Below, in pieces: positions 23,691 to 35,913 of a stretch of DNA of 64,000 nt. Position 1 is the first letter of the stretch. Every line of letters begins with the position of its first letter. Under the pieces are notes generated by a model. That model saw only the letters and a program-made list of their open reading frames with translations, was not told the DNA's origin and made no database searches. A program made the position numbers and the translations under genes. Source of the stretch: Zarea fungicola. Lineage: Eukaryota; Ascomycota; Sordariomycetes; Hypocreales; Cordycipitaceae. Location of the stretch: contig FWCC01000377.1 in NCBI GenBank assembly GCA_900169235.1, positions 50,514 through 114,513 of the forward strand, in the 5' to 3' direction.

Positions 23691-24937
23691 GTTTGCGAGG
23701 ACTGGTAAACCCGGCTGCTGGTGGATCGCCTGTGCCCCTCTCTCGGCGCACAGTTCAATAGCCAGTAGTAATCGCGACGAGACTGAGGCCAAAGTCAGGA
23801 ATGGGTACAGTGTCGCAGTGCCGGAAACTTCCCACCGAATGGTGGGGTTAAACCGGCGAAGGAGAGGTGTAGCAATCACCGTGGCTAGACTTTAGCCCTT
23901 AGATCCTAAGTAATCGCTGACAACACGTCTAATAATATATTTAAAAAAAAACGACAATAATACACGAGTTTTATAAAAATAGTATAGCTTTCCACCAGAA
24001 GCTATTTTAATTTGTAACGGCTTGAGCGGCTTATACATTATGCGATACGTGGGGACTACAGTACTAACAGCGCACCTTCAGGCGGCGTATCAGTGAACGG
24101 GGCGCTTGTACAGGTACTTCTGCCCCTGAGTCAGCCACTTTGTCCAGCACATCTGGCACCATCATAAACCCTAACCCTGCCAGTTCGTTTTGGGCGCTGC
24201 CAACAACCCAAATCGCAAGTCGTGCCAGTAAGTCCAAAAACTCTGCTGTCAGCGAGTTTTAGACTTTAGAGTTATTGTATTACTAAACAGCTGACGCCCC
24301 CTAAAGAAAGTGGTGAACCCCGTACACTGACCCGCTCGGGAGCCCTTTGCTTTGCCAATGATGGTAGGTTTTGCACCTGGAATATTCCGTTCCCGTCCAT
24401 TCCTCAAGCAACAATACAAAATACTTTCCTTTAATTTTTCTTTCAACAACTAGTGGAGTTACGGTGATTAGTATGTATAGTGCTGATTCTGATACCGGAG
24501 AGTGGTCAGCACTTACTTTTGAAAGTTGTGGAAGTCTGTACGTATTGTTAGATAGCACCAAAGCCAATGACTGAATCCCTAGGCATCCATTGCGCCGCAT
24601 TTCGGATTGATTTGTGATTGAATTAATTATAAAATCGAAAACTGAGCTCTGGCTTTATAGTGATAACAGAACAAGAATGCAAAGCTCACCGCATGTCATC
24701 TCAGATTCAGCCAGAGTGAAACAAGAGCCCACCAGCAAAGTCCGGAGGCGCTTGTCAGCCAAGCCTCGGTATACAAAGTATTACCGCTTTTATGAACTAT
24801 TAGCCCCGTTCCAGCTACTTATAGAAACTTGTCCCCGTGCTTTCCTCCGCCTTTTGTTTCCGAAACTCCAGATTCTTGGAGTTCAACATACCGATTCATT
24901 TCCCCCCTGTGTTTGTTCCTTGGCAACACATTAAACC
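23691..24937. other. Divergent promoter region between sld5 and the FMN oxidase gene
   Basis: No gene seen in about 1.2 kb. It is AT-rich between 23930 and 24010. The two flanking genes are divergent, so both promoters lie here. The open frames at 24249-24600 show no known domain. Confidence 0.45.
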
Positions 24938-26258
24938 ATGTCCGATAACGACGGCGACAATGCCCCAGAGCCCTATAGCCGCTACCTCCGTAGCGTGCTG
25001 GAGCAGGGCATCGTGATGGGAAACCTCCCCAAGGTGACTACGGACCCCAACCGCCTCGAGGAGCAGGCTCGCAAGGCTATGGACAAGGTAGGCTTCGAAT
25101 ATATTCGTGGCAGTGCTGGAGAATCGGCCACCATGGTCTCCAATCGACTTGCGTTCCGTGCCTGGAAGCTTGTCCCCCGCATGCTGAGGCCGACTGGCCA
25201 GCGTGATATGAGCGTGACTCTGTTTGGCAAAAAATATGGTATGAACCACACAGATATTCATGAGCAACACTTTAAAATAATAACTGATTCTGATTTTTTA
25301 TTTTACTTTATTAAAACTAGATTCTCCGGTTTTGATGGCACCTCTCGGCGTTCAGGGACTCATGCATCCCGATAAAGAAATCGGCACTGCCAAGGCCTGC
25401 GCCGAGCTTCGAGTGCCGTTCACGCTCAGTACATCGGCCACCACTGGCATTGAAGAACTCGTCGAGGCCTGTCCCGAGGGCTCAAAGTGGTTCCAGCTCT
25501 ACTGGCCCCTAGATGAAGAGATTACCGCTTCCATCTTGACGAGAGCCCAGAAGAACGGCTACGAGACCCTGGTTGTGACGCTCGACACCTGGGAGATGGC
25601 CTGGCGCCCGGCTGATTTGGACACGGCCACTGTTCCGTTCATTGTTGGTGTGGGTGATGAGGTTGGCTTCCAAGACCCCGTCTTCCGCCGCAAGTTTGCC
25701 GAGAGAACCGACGGCGAGACGCCCGAGGACAACAAGCTCATGGCTGGCATGTACTGGTGCAGCGAGGTCTTCCCCGGCGTGAGCCGCTCATGGGAGGACC
25801 TTCGCATCCTGCGTAAGTACTGGCGTGGCCCCATCGTGCTCAAGGGAATCCTGAGCGTCGAGGATGCCAAGCTTGCCGTCAAGCACGATCTGGATGGCAT
25901 CATCATTAGCAACCACGGCGGCCGCCAGCTCGACGGCGCCATCTCCAGCCTCGATGCTCTGCCTGCCATTGCCGAGGCGGTGGGCAACAAGATTACCGTC
26001 ATGCTGGACTCTGGTGTGCGTACGGGCGCCGATATTGTCAAGGCGCTCTGTTTGGGCGCAAAGGCTGTCTTTGTTGGCCGTCCTGTCGTCTACGGCCTGG
26101 GAATTGCGGGCAAGGAGGGAGCGCATGCCGTCCTGGCGGGCCTTCTCGCCGATGTCGATACCACCATGGGCATCTCTGGCGTCCAGAACATCTCTGAGCT
26201 CAACTCGTCCAGACTGGTCAAGATTCAGCATCCTGGCGATGTTCGGTCAAACATGTAA
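24938..26258 (+). CDS. FMN-dependent alpha-hydroxy-acid oxidase, lactate 2-monooxygenase-like
   Basis: Two exons, 24938-25238 and 25321-26258, with a GTATGA...CTAG intron; 412 residues. The family oxidises L-2-hydroxy acids with FMN (lactate oxidase, lactate monooxygenase, glycolate oxidase, flavocytochrome b2). Motifs in order: RDMSVTLFGKKYDSPVLMAP (restored by splicing), FTLSTSATTGIEEL, WFQLYWPLDEE, IVLKGILSVEDAKLAV, the active-site block ISNHGGRQLDGAISSL with catalytic His about 299 and substrate-binding Arg, then MLDSGVRTGADIVKAL and AVFVGRPVVYGLG. The central insertion (FRRKFAERTDGETPEDNKL) is like that of lactate 2-monooxygenases rather than glycolate oxidases. No signal for a specific substrate. 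Confidence 0.93.
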
Positions 26259-26399
26259 ACTAGGAAATTTCAATGGTACTCAACTGGGGCTACTAGTTGA
26301 TTCTTATTTTATTACAATTTCATGTCTAATTAAATTGGCGCACGAGATAGTCTTGTGTGTATTTCCAAAACAAAATTGCGCCGAGAGTGACACTGAGTC

Positions 26400-27176
26400 T
26401 CAGTTCTTCGTCTTTTCAGCTGCCGCAGGTTGCTCGAGAGTGTTGAGTCTTCCGTGCATCACCTTGAGACTTGAAGACGCAACAGTGACAAGAGCTGCGG
26501 AAAAGGTGAAGAGGACAGCACGCTGGGGAGTAGTCAGGAGAGCAAAAATAGGATACGTATACCTAGGTGGGATGAAATTTTAGCCCATCGTCCAGTGCAG
26601 CTGAATCACGTAGAAAGAAACTAGAAAAAAAAAAGAAGAAACATACCAGCCGTTCTTGCTATAGCAAAGCTCAATCCAGTACCAGTAGCTGAACCCAATG
26701 GCAGTGGTGAGGCCCATGACGACGGGTGCACCAACCGTCCATGGCGGGCTCAGCATCAAATAGTCGAAAACGAGGAGCAGACCTGGCAGGAAGTGAAAGC
26801 CAAGGTCAACGGCCATGGGGATCTTGTACTCTGGCGGCACGACGAGCGTCGGGTCAATGGCAGAGATGCCAAAGTACAGGATGGTGACGACGACGTCGAG
26901 CGGCGTCGCTACTACGGCCAGCGCATTCTTGACCCGGAACAGGGTCGTGCTGCGCGTGACGTCGGCGACGGCGGCGATGATGAAGACGATAAAGGAAAGC
27001 GTGAGGGCAATGATGGTGAGAAACTGCATGTGCCAGCCATAAGACTCGCTGATGGGCGTCTTCCAACCGAGCAGGAACTTCCAGCTCGAAGCAAAGGACG
27101 CGATGCCTGCAATGTGCCAAACGAGTGAGAAGCCGGGGCTGGGCGACGGCAGTCGCTGCTGAGGATGAGTAGCCAT
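26400..27176 (-). CDS. FAR-17a/AIG1-like integral membrane protein
   Basis: Two exons on the minus strand, 27176-26647 and 26562-26400, joined over an 84 nt intron (GTATGT...CCTAG); 230 residues. Splicing produces CYSKNGWYTYPIFALL followed by TPQRAVLFTFSAALVTV, matching the NGxYPYP block of the FAR-17a/AIG1-like family. An unspliced frame continues to a stop at 26580 but lacks this block. About six membrane segments are visible (for example FLTIIALTLSFIVFIIAA and AVDLGFHFLPGLLLVFDYLML). Mammalian members AIG1 and ADTRP hydrolyse fatty-acid esters of hydroxy fatty acids; for the fungal protein this is only an inference. Its 3' end faces the FMN oxidase gene, 141 bp away. Confidence 0.88.
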
Positions 27177-28279
27177 GGTTCGTGTTGCAGACAAAGGATT
27201 GTATATAGCGAATCGTGATTTGCAGATGCAGATGATACAAAGCTTTACAAGGATGACAATGAAAATAAAACGACAGCAGAACGGGAATATGAGCTTCAGC
27301 AATGTGGAAGCTGAAAGCGTGCCTGGGATCTGAATGACCCACGGATCTTGCCAGCGGGGGCGGCGGAAATGTTGGCCCACAAAGTCCGGCTGCTTATCAT
27401 TACGCAGTATATAAAAGGAGATGCTTCGGAAGGATTTGATTATTTATAGTTATACACATGTATATCTAAACTTGCTTATATGAATTATTCCTTGCGTAAT
27501 ATTGTAACCAATTGCCAAGTAAGGAATAATACAGTCAATTGGCTACGACAACATTGTCTTTGGTGTTGGCACGCTATGCCTTTGCGACGAATATGGAGAA
27601 TGGTTGGCAGTCAACTTGGCGTCCGAAAATGTTGGTCTACAAAGAAAAGAAAGCAACAAAATCGCCTTCAAAGTACTTCCGAGCTCGCGGCAAGCAGGCT
27701 CATACACCTTGCTCGTGATTAACAAGGGGTTGAAATCAGTATGTCCTGTGTGTTGTTTTGAGCTATAGTTAGTTGGTTAGTTGATAATCTTGAGCGCAAT
27801 GGCCTGTGTTGTGAACCACTTGCTCGCTACTAGGTATACAATCGATGGTGATGATAGAGAAGCCTTGCAAGTTCGTTCCGTACCAACCAAACTAGAGCCT
27901 GGCCTCCTCGCAGCTCAAACCACTATTCAACTTGAGAAAGAGTTCACAATCCAGTCTGATCGAATTGCAAAACATTCTATTAATTGCTTAATTTTCCACA
28001 TTCTATTTCTTTCATTTTTTTTTTTTTTTCCACATCCATTCTACTTTGAGATGTTCAGGAGCGGCGTCCAAGAACAGTTACACGCAGCGGGAAGCGGAAC
28101 CCCACCTACCGCTCTACTGTTGCTCCAGTAAAACTTTGGGCTGTCGCAAAACATCGCCTGCTTGGAGCATCGTTTGCCGGCACAATCCAGCATCGACGCC
28201 CACCGTCACCATTACAGCTGTGGTATCTGGGAAGCCAGCACTGTGAGCACGTCGAAAATATAAATTCTAAGCTATAGCC
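27177..28279. other. Divergent promoter region upstream of the WD40-cyclophilin gene
   Basis: No gene seen. The flanking genes are divergent. There is a T-rich tract (about 28012-28030) in the upstream region of the WD40-cyclophilin gene. The short open frames show no known domain. Confidence 0.45.
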
Positions 28280-30341
28280 ATGGCGGAACGCGCCGCAGAC
28301 GACAGCGCGGCCCAGAAGCGAAGCCACGCCGATTTTCAAGATGACGCTTCAGGTATGCCATCATGCGACAGGAGGTTGCCCGAAGACCAATTAGACATCG
28401 CAAGCTGACATGCTACTTTTTAGATTCCTCTGATGATGATATGGGTCCACAGCTACCCTCTGCCGAAGCCCCCAAGAAGAAGCGACGCGTCCTGCCGTAC
28501 GAGAAACTGTACATCGCCGCCTTGCCCTCTTCCGCACGGTACTCCAAGTCTCTCATGCATAAAGAGCAGGTTTCTTTTGCTACCTGGACGCCACTTACCG
28601 ATTTCCTCATAACCTCTTCCGTCGATGGTGCTGTTAAATTCTGGAAAAAGATTGCGCAGGGAATTGAGTTTGTCAAGCAGTATCGCCCCCATAATGGTGA
28701 AATCAAAGCCGTTGCGATTAGCCAGGATGGCCGCACATTTGCTACTGCCGGTGCTGACCAGACGGTTACAATTTTCGACGTCATCACGTTTGATCTGCTA
28801 CACGTGATTGCACTGCCATACGTCCCAAGGAGCGTATGTTGGGTGCACAAGAAGGGTGCCTCGTTTCCACAGCTGGCTGTGTCGGAACAAGACAAGCCAT
28901 TGATACACATCTATGATGGCAGAGGTGAGAATGAGGAGCCGATACACACGTTAAAGGGACTACATCGAAGCACTGTACACCTCATGGCATTTAATGATAA
29001 GTACGATTGTGTCGTCTCTGCAGACGAAGGCGGCATGGTTGAGTACTGGCAACCGAGTGGCAACTACGAGAAGCCAGAAGGGGTCTTTGAGTATAAGAGT
29101 TCGACCAATCTCTTTGAATTTAAAAAGGCCAAGTCAGTTCCCACGTGCATTACCATCTCTCCCCAGGGCAGCAGCTTCGTCACCTACTCGCTCCCTGATC
29201 GCAAGATACGCTTATTTGACTTTGCTTCCGCTAAATTGCACCGCACATATGACGAGTCACTTCAAGCCGTTGAAGAGCTTCAGCAGGCCGGCGGTGCAGG
29301 TCAAAAAATGGACCAGGTCGAGTTCGGGCGTCGGTTGGCGCAGGAGCGCGAGGCCGAGTCAAAGAGCCTCAAGTCCGCGTCAAATGTCATTTTCGACGAA
29401 TCAGGCAATTTCCTGATCTATGGCTCCATGTTGGGCATCAAAGTACTCAACACCTACACGAATCAGGTCATCAAGACATACGGCAAGGAGGAGAACCTGC
29501 GCGCCATCAACCTTGCCATCTACCAGGGTCAGCCGCAGAAGAAGGGCATCACGTCGGTGGAGATGGGAGCCTCTAGCAACCCCCTCCTACAAGAATCCGA
29601 GGCTCGTGACCCCGTACTGGTGGCGACGGCGGTGGGCAAGGTCCGCTTCTATCTCTTCACAAACGAGGAGGAAATCTCAAAATCGACGCGAGATGTGCAA
29701 AACGAGAAGCCAACCATGCTTGGCCGCAAGAAGGAGGTCAATGCTAAGAAAACAGAGACAGGGTCTGCTGCTGTGCTCCATACTACTTATGGCGACATCC
29801 ACATCCGCCTCTTTCCCGATGCGGCACCGAAAGCGGTTGAAAACTTCGTCACGCACGCAAAGCAGGGCTACTACAATAACACAATCTTCCATCGCGTCAT
29901 TCGCAAGTTTATGATCCAGTGTGGCGACCCACTTGGCGACGGCACTGGTGGCGAGAGCATCTGGGGTCGGGAGTTTGAGGATGAGTTTAGCAGCCTCAAG
30001 CATGACAAGCCCTACACTGTCAGCATGGCCAACGCCGGCCCCAACACCAATGGCAGCCAGTTTTTTATAACCACAGAAAAGACGGTAAGTGGGCACGCGC
30101 TACCTCCCCCCCCGCTATAGCTTCCATCATATTCTTAATCTCTGCCTTCCTTTCTGCATCCCGGCCGGAACCCCACATTAGGCTAACCGAACTTGTGCTG
30201 CAGCCTTGGCTTGACGGCAAGCATACTATATTTGGTCGCGCGACACAGGGATTCGATGTAGTCCAGAAAATCGAAAACACCAGAACCTACAAAGAGAAGC
30301 CAGAAGAAGATATCAAGATTCTCAATATTGACATCATGTAA
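28280..30341 (+). CDS. cyp15: WD40-repeat peptidyl-prolyl cis-trans isomerase (PPWD1/CYP15 type cyclophilin)
   Basis: Three exons: 28280-28352, 28424-30084, 30204-30341; 623 residues. It is a nuclear cyclophilin linked to the spliceosome in animals (PPWD1). The N-terminus has an acidic stretch (DSSDDDMG) and a basic, NLS-like [18 protein letters not shown]40 propeller fills about residues 70-440 ([44 protein letters not shown]). The cyclophilin domain (about 470-623) keeps the full active site: [11 protein letters not shown], then [15 protein letters not shown] and, in the last exon, [11 protein letters not shown]. The domain is thus probably active as an isomerase. The second intron cuts the catalytic domain between ITTEKT and PWLDG. 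The identification is firm. Confidence 0.96.
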
Positions 30342-31024
30342 AACAAAGAAAGCAATAGAAATAGAGACAGTCGGTCTGTCCGTTTTGTTCGAAATCCTGG
30401 CCTCGGCGCCGTCGCAAAGCGTTGTTTCATGTTTCACTTTGTTCTCGAGACATCCCATGTAGACACCGAGCTGGACAAATAGCGCCTTTCGCCACCGTGG
30501 CTAGCGTGCAGCCTATTCATTCCGCACCACCACCAGCGCGGCCGACGGGCCGGGCGTCCTCACAACACGTCGGCGAAGATCAGAAGACGAGAAACTCTAC
30601 AAGCTATTCTTACTAAGTTGTGAACGCGGCCTACCACCGCACAGTGGGATCTGCGGGTGCGCCGCTATTGGCTGTAGACTGGGGCAAAGCAATAAAGGCC
30701 TGCAGGAAAGGCGATTCATTACCCCTGCTCGGTCTTCCTTCCATTGCCTACTGCTCGCCCTGTGTGGTTCATCTGCTTGCAGTACTTTAAATATCCTTCT
30801 GTTTCCATCTCACCTAAACTTATTGCTATCCTATTTTATTTTGATTCCGCATCCATGTCGTGCATTACAATCACAACTCTTTCTGAACTGACGACCAATT
30901 GTCGCCGGTTCCTCAACATCAGTTTACAACCTGAGACTTGCAGCTCCTATTATTCAATTGTCCCGTCTAGTGATCTGGGCTCGCAAGTTACTCAACATAT
31001 TGGCATGAATACTTTCCAGTTAAT
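30342..31024. other. Spacer upstream of the Zn2Cys6 regulator
   Basis: No gene seen. It links the 3' end of the WD40-cyclophilin gene with the promoter of the transcription factor gene, both on the plus strand. Around 30470-30570 it is GC-rich. Confidence 0.45.
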
Positions 31025-33858
31025 ATGCCACGTGCGAAAAACCATGGGTCATCAGAGCCCAAGCGACGCAGCCGCAATGGGTGCTGGTAAGTGAGACTCG
31101 CTCAGGGCCGAATCACTATCTTGACACAAAACAGGCCCTGCAAATCACGGAAGGTGAAGTGTGGAGAGGAACACCCTTCTTGCTTCAAGTAAGTCCATTT
31201 TAGCGCAATGTTCAATTAGCCCTTATTATATTGTGTCATCGAATTGACACTCTATCACTACGTTAGCTGTTTGAGAACCGGTGATGCCTGTGATTATCGA
31301 ATCAGGTTAAACTGGGAAGGCCGCAGGATAAAGCGGCGAAATGGTGCCGATGGCGATTATATTGACACGTTTCTCTCCTCTCCGCTACTCAGTAACGGGG
31401 CCTTGGAGGTAAGCCAGTTGTGCGCTGACAATATCGGCGTGCCACTCCAACGCCATGCGACCGAACCGACTTCAAACATCGGGCCAGTACACTATGAGTT
31501 TGAGCACACCCTCTTCAATGATCTCCACCAAATTTCGAATGGCGATTCGCCAGCAAAGCCGACAAAAAAGAAGGCCAAATCCATGGATGACTCTTACTGC
31601 CTTGACCGATCCAGCTCTGAGATCAGATTCATCCAACAAGGTAAAGCCAATGGTCAAGCCAGCCTTATAGAGTACATTGTCGACGCGCAAAGCCCTACTT
31701 CCACCGCATCCACAAATGAAGAGCAAACTGCGTCCCGCGCTGAGCAGAATGATACCCCCCAGGACACCTATTACCTGGAGCAGATCCAGTCACCGGGCGA
31801 GTATCAGTGGCCTAGCGCATGGAATGCGGGACGTGCGCTGGGCATCATGGCGTCAGCCTCGCCACTGCTATCCAACGCGGCATGTTGTACTCGCGATGAC
31901 ATGACTTTTCAATCAACCTGGGAAGATTCTTTAACTGTCGAGACGTCTGTCCATAATTCCAGAGTTGATGATGATGCAAGAGTCGGATCCGTAGAATGTC
32001 GCCCACAGTTCCCTGGCATGACCCAAGTAGGCAGCAGTGATCCCTATCGTAGTATGAAGTGGTCAAGTACCAAACATTCATGGGTGGCGGATCAAAGCTC
32101 TGGCAAACTAGCCTTGACCACACTGGATAACCTGGACGCTACATCCGGGGACTCGAAAACTGGCAGGGGCAAAGCTTCCTGGCCGACCAACGATGACCGA
32201 AAACAAGCTCTTAGCTGCCTGCCAACAGAGATATCTGTCTTACCAAACAAGTAGTCAAACTCTCCATTCAGAATAAAAGACGCAAAGGCTAATGAATTTT
32301 TCGAATAGGCTGAAAGACCAGACAAACATGCTGGTAAGTACGGAGATATGTTCTGCTTAAGCCGACACGCTGCTAACCCGCAATTTCAAGTACTTCGTAA
32401 GAAGTCACTGGACCTTCAATAAATGGTAATTTTGCTAAATGTGGTGCTTAGGATCATTTTGTAAACCATACTGCAAAAGGTAAGCACAATCTTACGGTCA
32501 ATTTGGTTGATCAGCAATTGACACAATTGGCACATGCTAGTCATGGCACCGTACAATAGTAAAGATGCAAACCCCTTCAGCAGCTTTTTACCAGCTATTG
32601 CTTTTCGCAGTGAGATTCTAATGAGTCTTCTTTTGGCATTTTCAGGTTAGAATTCTTTCTACTCCTGTACTGGGCAAACTGACACCATTACACAGCGGCG
32701 CACCGGGCACAAATTTTGCGCATTACCGAGCCTGATTTGCGAATCGCAGAATGGGCGGACGACATTTTTCCGGCTCTGCGATTGCAATTGAGCAACCAGA
32801 GCAAGGCAGTTCCAGATGACGTCCTGGTGTCCATGGTGCTGCTGACATCCCTGGAAAAGTCGTCTCCCAACGCATTTGGGCACAGTATTCCGTGGCAGAA
32901 GCACCTAAGCCTCACACGCAGTCTGATGGATAAGCGCATTGGAAGTTTCCATGTTCATGATGAATTAAATGAAGACTTTTCCTTCATCTGGAGCTGGTTC
33001 TCGTATCTCGACACCATGGGCCAGGCCAGCGTGGGGGAATTCGATGCTGGAGCTCCATACCAGACTGGCCCGTTCGACTTGGTCTCAAGAGTTGTAGTGG
33101 ATGATGAGGATGAATTTGACTGTGGTATGGGGTTTACTACCCGATGTGGCCGCCTTCTCACCGAGCTCGCCTCCCAAATCAGACGGTGCCGCTCTGCAAG
33201 CGCCGGCACGGACGGAACATGCGACGCCAAAACCGCTGAGGCAGCGGTTGAGTTGGAGGGCAGGTTCAAGGAGAGCATGACAAAGCCGCTCAAAGTGTGC
33301 CGTCACATTCGAAAGAACAAGACGGACATGAGGGACCTGACAGAAATGGATGCAGCAAGCGAGGCGTTTCACTGGGCCGGAATCGTGTGCTTGCGACGAC
33401 GCATTCTGCGCAAGCCCTCCAGCGACGAGGAAGTCCAGAGCGGCGTCCAGAGAATCTGGGAATGTATTCAGCATATCCGTCGCGAGAAGGAGGCAGATAC
33501 TGCTTGTGTGTATCCGCTGTTTGTCGCGGGCTGCGAAACGATTGATGTTACCCAGCGCAGGTTGATTCTCGCCCGATTCAAGAGTGCCGAAAAGAGTGGA
33601 ATGAAACAGGTAAGTTTGAGAGCTGATAAAGTGTTCTATATATATGTAAAGAGTTGCTAATTCTGACCTCTTCTCTTCTACAGGTGAAGCGCGCTCGAAA
33701 GCTCATGGAGGCTTCATGGCACGAGGATCTGCCTTGGTATCAATTGATCCAAGGTGAGTTCCTCGGATAGAACAGCTTTAAGAACGATCGAGCCTTGCAC
33801 GCAACCCCCCCCCAATATATAAACGATTGACCCTGTAGAGAACCCGAATATGTTATGA
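31025..33858 (+). CDS. Zn2Cys6 fungal transcription factor, ten exons
   Basis: Exons read by hand: 31025-31086, 31135-31188, 31267-32250, 32309-32333, 32391-32396, 32452-32479, 32541-32645, 32696-33609, 33684-33753, 33839-33858; all phases agree and give 755 residues. The zinc cluster is split over exons 1-3: RNGCWPCKSRKVKC, then GEEHPSCFNCLRTGDACDY, with all six Cys, followed by RIRLNWEGRRIKRR. A low-complexity middle (about 60-365) leads to a C-terminal fungal transcription-factor domain beginning YFDHFVNHTAKVLMAPY and FRSEILMSLLLAFSAAHRAQ. Exon 5 is only 6 nt and encodes Tyr-Phe. It lies near the secreted propeller gene and the NRPS, and may regulate them. That role is inferred from position only. 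Confidence 0.86.
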
Positions 33859-34953
33859 TAGCATCTATATACCATTGCTTTTTTTTGCTTCTGTTATTAG
33901 AATGGCACGAATTACATTTGCAGAATGTGGCCCTTCTGCTTGTACTGTCTTGACGGCGGCTAGCGCATGTACGATGATAATTTTCAACTAGGAACTGGAT
34001 GTAAGAATTATGTGTTTTTTTTTAGCCTAGAAGAGCTCAATGCAAAACATGAAGTTTTAATTGGTAATGAATGGGTGCGAGAGATCGAGTAGACACGACA
34101 TTGGCCATGTACGCTGTTTTTGATGGCCAAATACGTTTACAGCCTCAGACGGGCAGCAGGGCGTATCGATTCTTTGCTAGTAAGCAGCAATAGCTTCACC
34201 GGAACGCCCTCTTGAGGCCTCACTCGCAACCTCTGACAGTCTGGGTATAATAATTGCGACTTGGAGACGGCTTCCTAATTAGGAAATGTATATCTTATTA
34301 GTCGGAAGATTGGTGTGGAGCTTGTGGGGAGAGGATTTTACCCTGCGCGTAGTTCAATAATAAGCAAATGCACATTTTAAAACGTAACTGGCAAATTCGA
34401 GGCTGTTTCAAAGGGCCATTGTGGGCGGAGGCGTAGTTACGGCTTCCTGGTGCTAGTAATCCAAGATGCTTATCAATTCTGTTTTCCCTTTCATTTCATA
34501 AGCAGCAACCTGATGTGGTAAAAAGCGTCAAGTAAAACGACTGCTGTATGATATAGGCATGGGGCTGCGCGTTTACAGACTTATTCATGTCAGGTCAAAA
34601 TAGTTTATTTGGCAGCAAGGCAGCAAGGCAGCAAGGCAGGACGCTGACAGACACGACGCTTTACTGCGCAGCAGTTATTGCGCGAACTTGAACGCGACAC
34701 AGAAAATTCCAGCACCTTATTAGTGGAACACCTTTGTAATTTGCATTGAGATTGTGTGGAACTCCCTACCGAATTACATGTATGATCGTTGCCGCCTTTT
34801 TATTACTTTTATAGGGACTGTGATGGTCGTTTTCGGACGTGCAGCATTGTACCATGATTGGACCGGACATAATTAAGCTTTTAAGTATATGTTTGGCAGT
34901 ACAGTATTGGTCATGACTATATAAACCTGTAATCTATGTACTAATGATCCAGA
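33859..34953. other. Convergent spacer in the NRPS locus
   Basis: No gene seen between the convergent transcription factor and propeller genes. It contains a short tandem repeat at 34613-34639 and at about 34203 the string cgccctcttg, also found at 3348 and 3447. It is AT-rich overall. Confidence 0.45.
34613..34639. repeat. Short tandem repeat (GGCAGCAA)
   Basis: The 8-base unit ggcagcaa is repeated about three and a half times in a row in the spacer between the transcription factor and propeller genes. No function is apparent. Confidence 0.75.
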
Positions 34954-35913
34954 CTATTCCTGACGGACTGCAAATATTTGACCACCTTTACCCCCAACTT
35001 CGTTTCGACCTCCTGTCGAGACGTACACAGTCTTCTCATCCCGACTCAGCGCAACAGCGGTCGGCCGTTGAAAGTTGTCATTATAATTGACAATATAATT
35101 GACTGTATGATCTGCCGTTACTTTCGAAACACTTGTCAGAGGCACAGCGCCGAAAATAGTCCCATTCTGCGCTACGGCAAAGTCGTCGGGACTCCGAGGT
35201 GTAGGGTATTCCATAATAATCTCCAGGTCCTGGAGCGGGTTTCCCTCGGCATCAATCAGATAACGGCCCAAGAATTGCTCAGATGAACTCGTCACGTATA
35301 GGTATTGCCCATGGATTTTCAGTCCGTTGACGCCGAGAAGGCTCAGGAAGGGATCCGGATTAGGCATGGGTGCCAGTTTCGGGTCTTGCAGGGCCACGTC
35401 CACAACACCCGTGTCAGTATTAATGCGATAAATGGTCCCGGTGATAGAATCAGCGCTTAGCAAGATATGCGAAAATAATGGTAGAGCAGCCATGCCATTG
35501 GGGAGCTTTGCTTGAGAGTAATGAGCAGCTGTCTTTACTCTGGGAAGACCTTTAGAAAGGCATGTAAAGTCTAGGATGTCAATTCGGCCTGTCCCCTCGA
35601 GGTGGTAGTCGGATCTATTAAGAAATCCTGCTTCAACGGCAAAGACATCTGGTCCAATCTCTGCGATACCAATCGACGCATCGGCGTCTGGTAATGCGGC
35701 AACCAACCGCGGGGCCTCGCCGCTTGTTGGATTCAACTCATATATGTGCGCATGGTCGAACGTGGTGATGAGTATGTTGCCATTGGGCCGCACTGCCATA
35801 TTTTCCACCCATTGAAGATAGTTTGGGAATTGGTAAATGAGCTGTGAGCTGTAAGCAGCCTGTGCTGTGACTGCCAGACCAATGAAGCCAACAATTTGTA
35901 GACTAGACCGCAT
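34954..35913 (-). CDS. Secreted six-bladed beta-propeller protein, SMP-30/gluconolactonase-like
   Basis: Single exon, 319 residues. The start MRSSLQIVGFIGLAVTAQA is a likely signal peptide cut before AYSSQL, so the protein probably enters the secretory route. The rest has the repeating pattern of a six-bladed propeller: WVENMAVRPNGNILITTFD, HIYELNPTSGEAPRLVA, GTIYRINTDTGVVDVAL, VNGLKIHGQYLYVTS, PDDFAVAQNGTIFGA and RPTAVALSRDEKTVYVSTGG. Relatives are lactonases or esterases, and similar genes of unclear role occur in fungal biosynthetic clusters. The next gene on the same strand upstream is the NRPS (1.9 kb away), which suggests a shared pathway; this is inferred from position. The catalytic metal ligands cannot be fixed by eye. 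Confidence 0.8.
   Translation of the reverse strand: MRSSLQIVGFIGLAVTAQAAYSSQLIYQFPNYLQWVENMAVRPNGNILITTFDHAHIYELNPTSGEAPRLVAALPDADASIGIAEIGPDVFAVEAGFLNRSDYHLEGTGRIDILDFTCLSKGLPRVKTAAHYSQAKLPNGMAALPLFSHILLSADSITGTIYRINTDTGVVDVALQDPKLAPMPNPDPFLSLLGVNGLKIHGQYLYVTSSSEQFLGRYLIDAEGNPLQDLEIIMEYPTPRSPDDFAVAQNGTIFGAVPLTSVSKVTADHTVNYIVNYNDNFQRPTAVALSRDEKTVYVSTGGRNEVGGKGGQIFAVRQE

Noticed and set aside
25864..26583. 239-codon plus-strand frame overlapping the FMN oxidase
   Set aside because: It is another frame of the well supported oxidase and extends into the convergent gene.
26580..26646. Unspliced or 29 nt-intron version of the FAR-17a/AIG1 gene end
   Set aside because: Twenty-nine nucleotides is too short for an intron here, and only the 84 nt intron restores the conserved NGWYTYPIF block.
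32391..32425. 35 nt version of the regulator's fifth exon (ending TFNKW)
   Set aside because: The phase then leads directly into a stop codon in the next exon; the 6 nt version restores YFDHFVNHTA.
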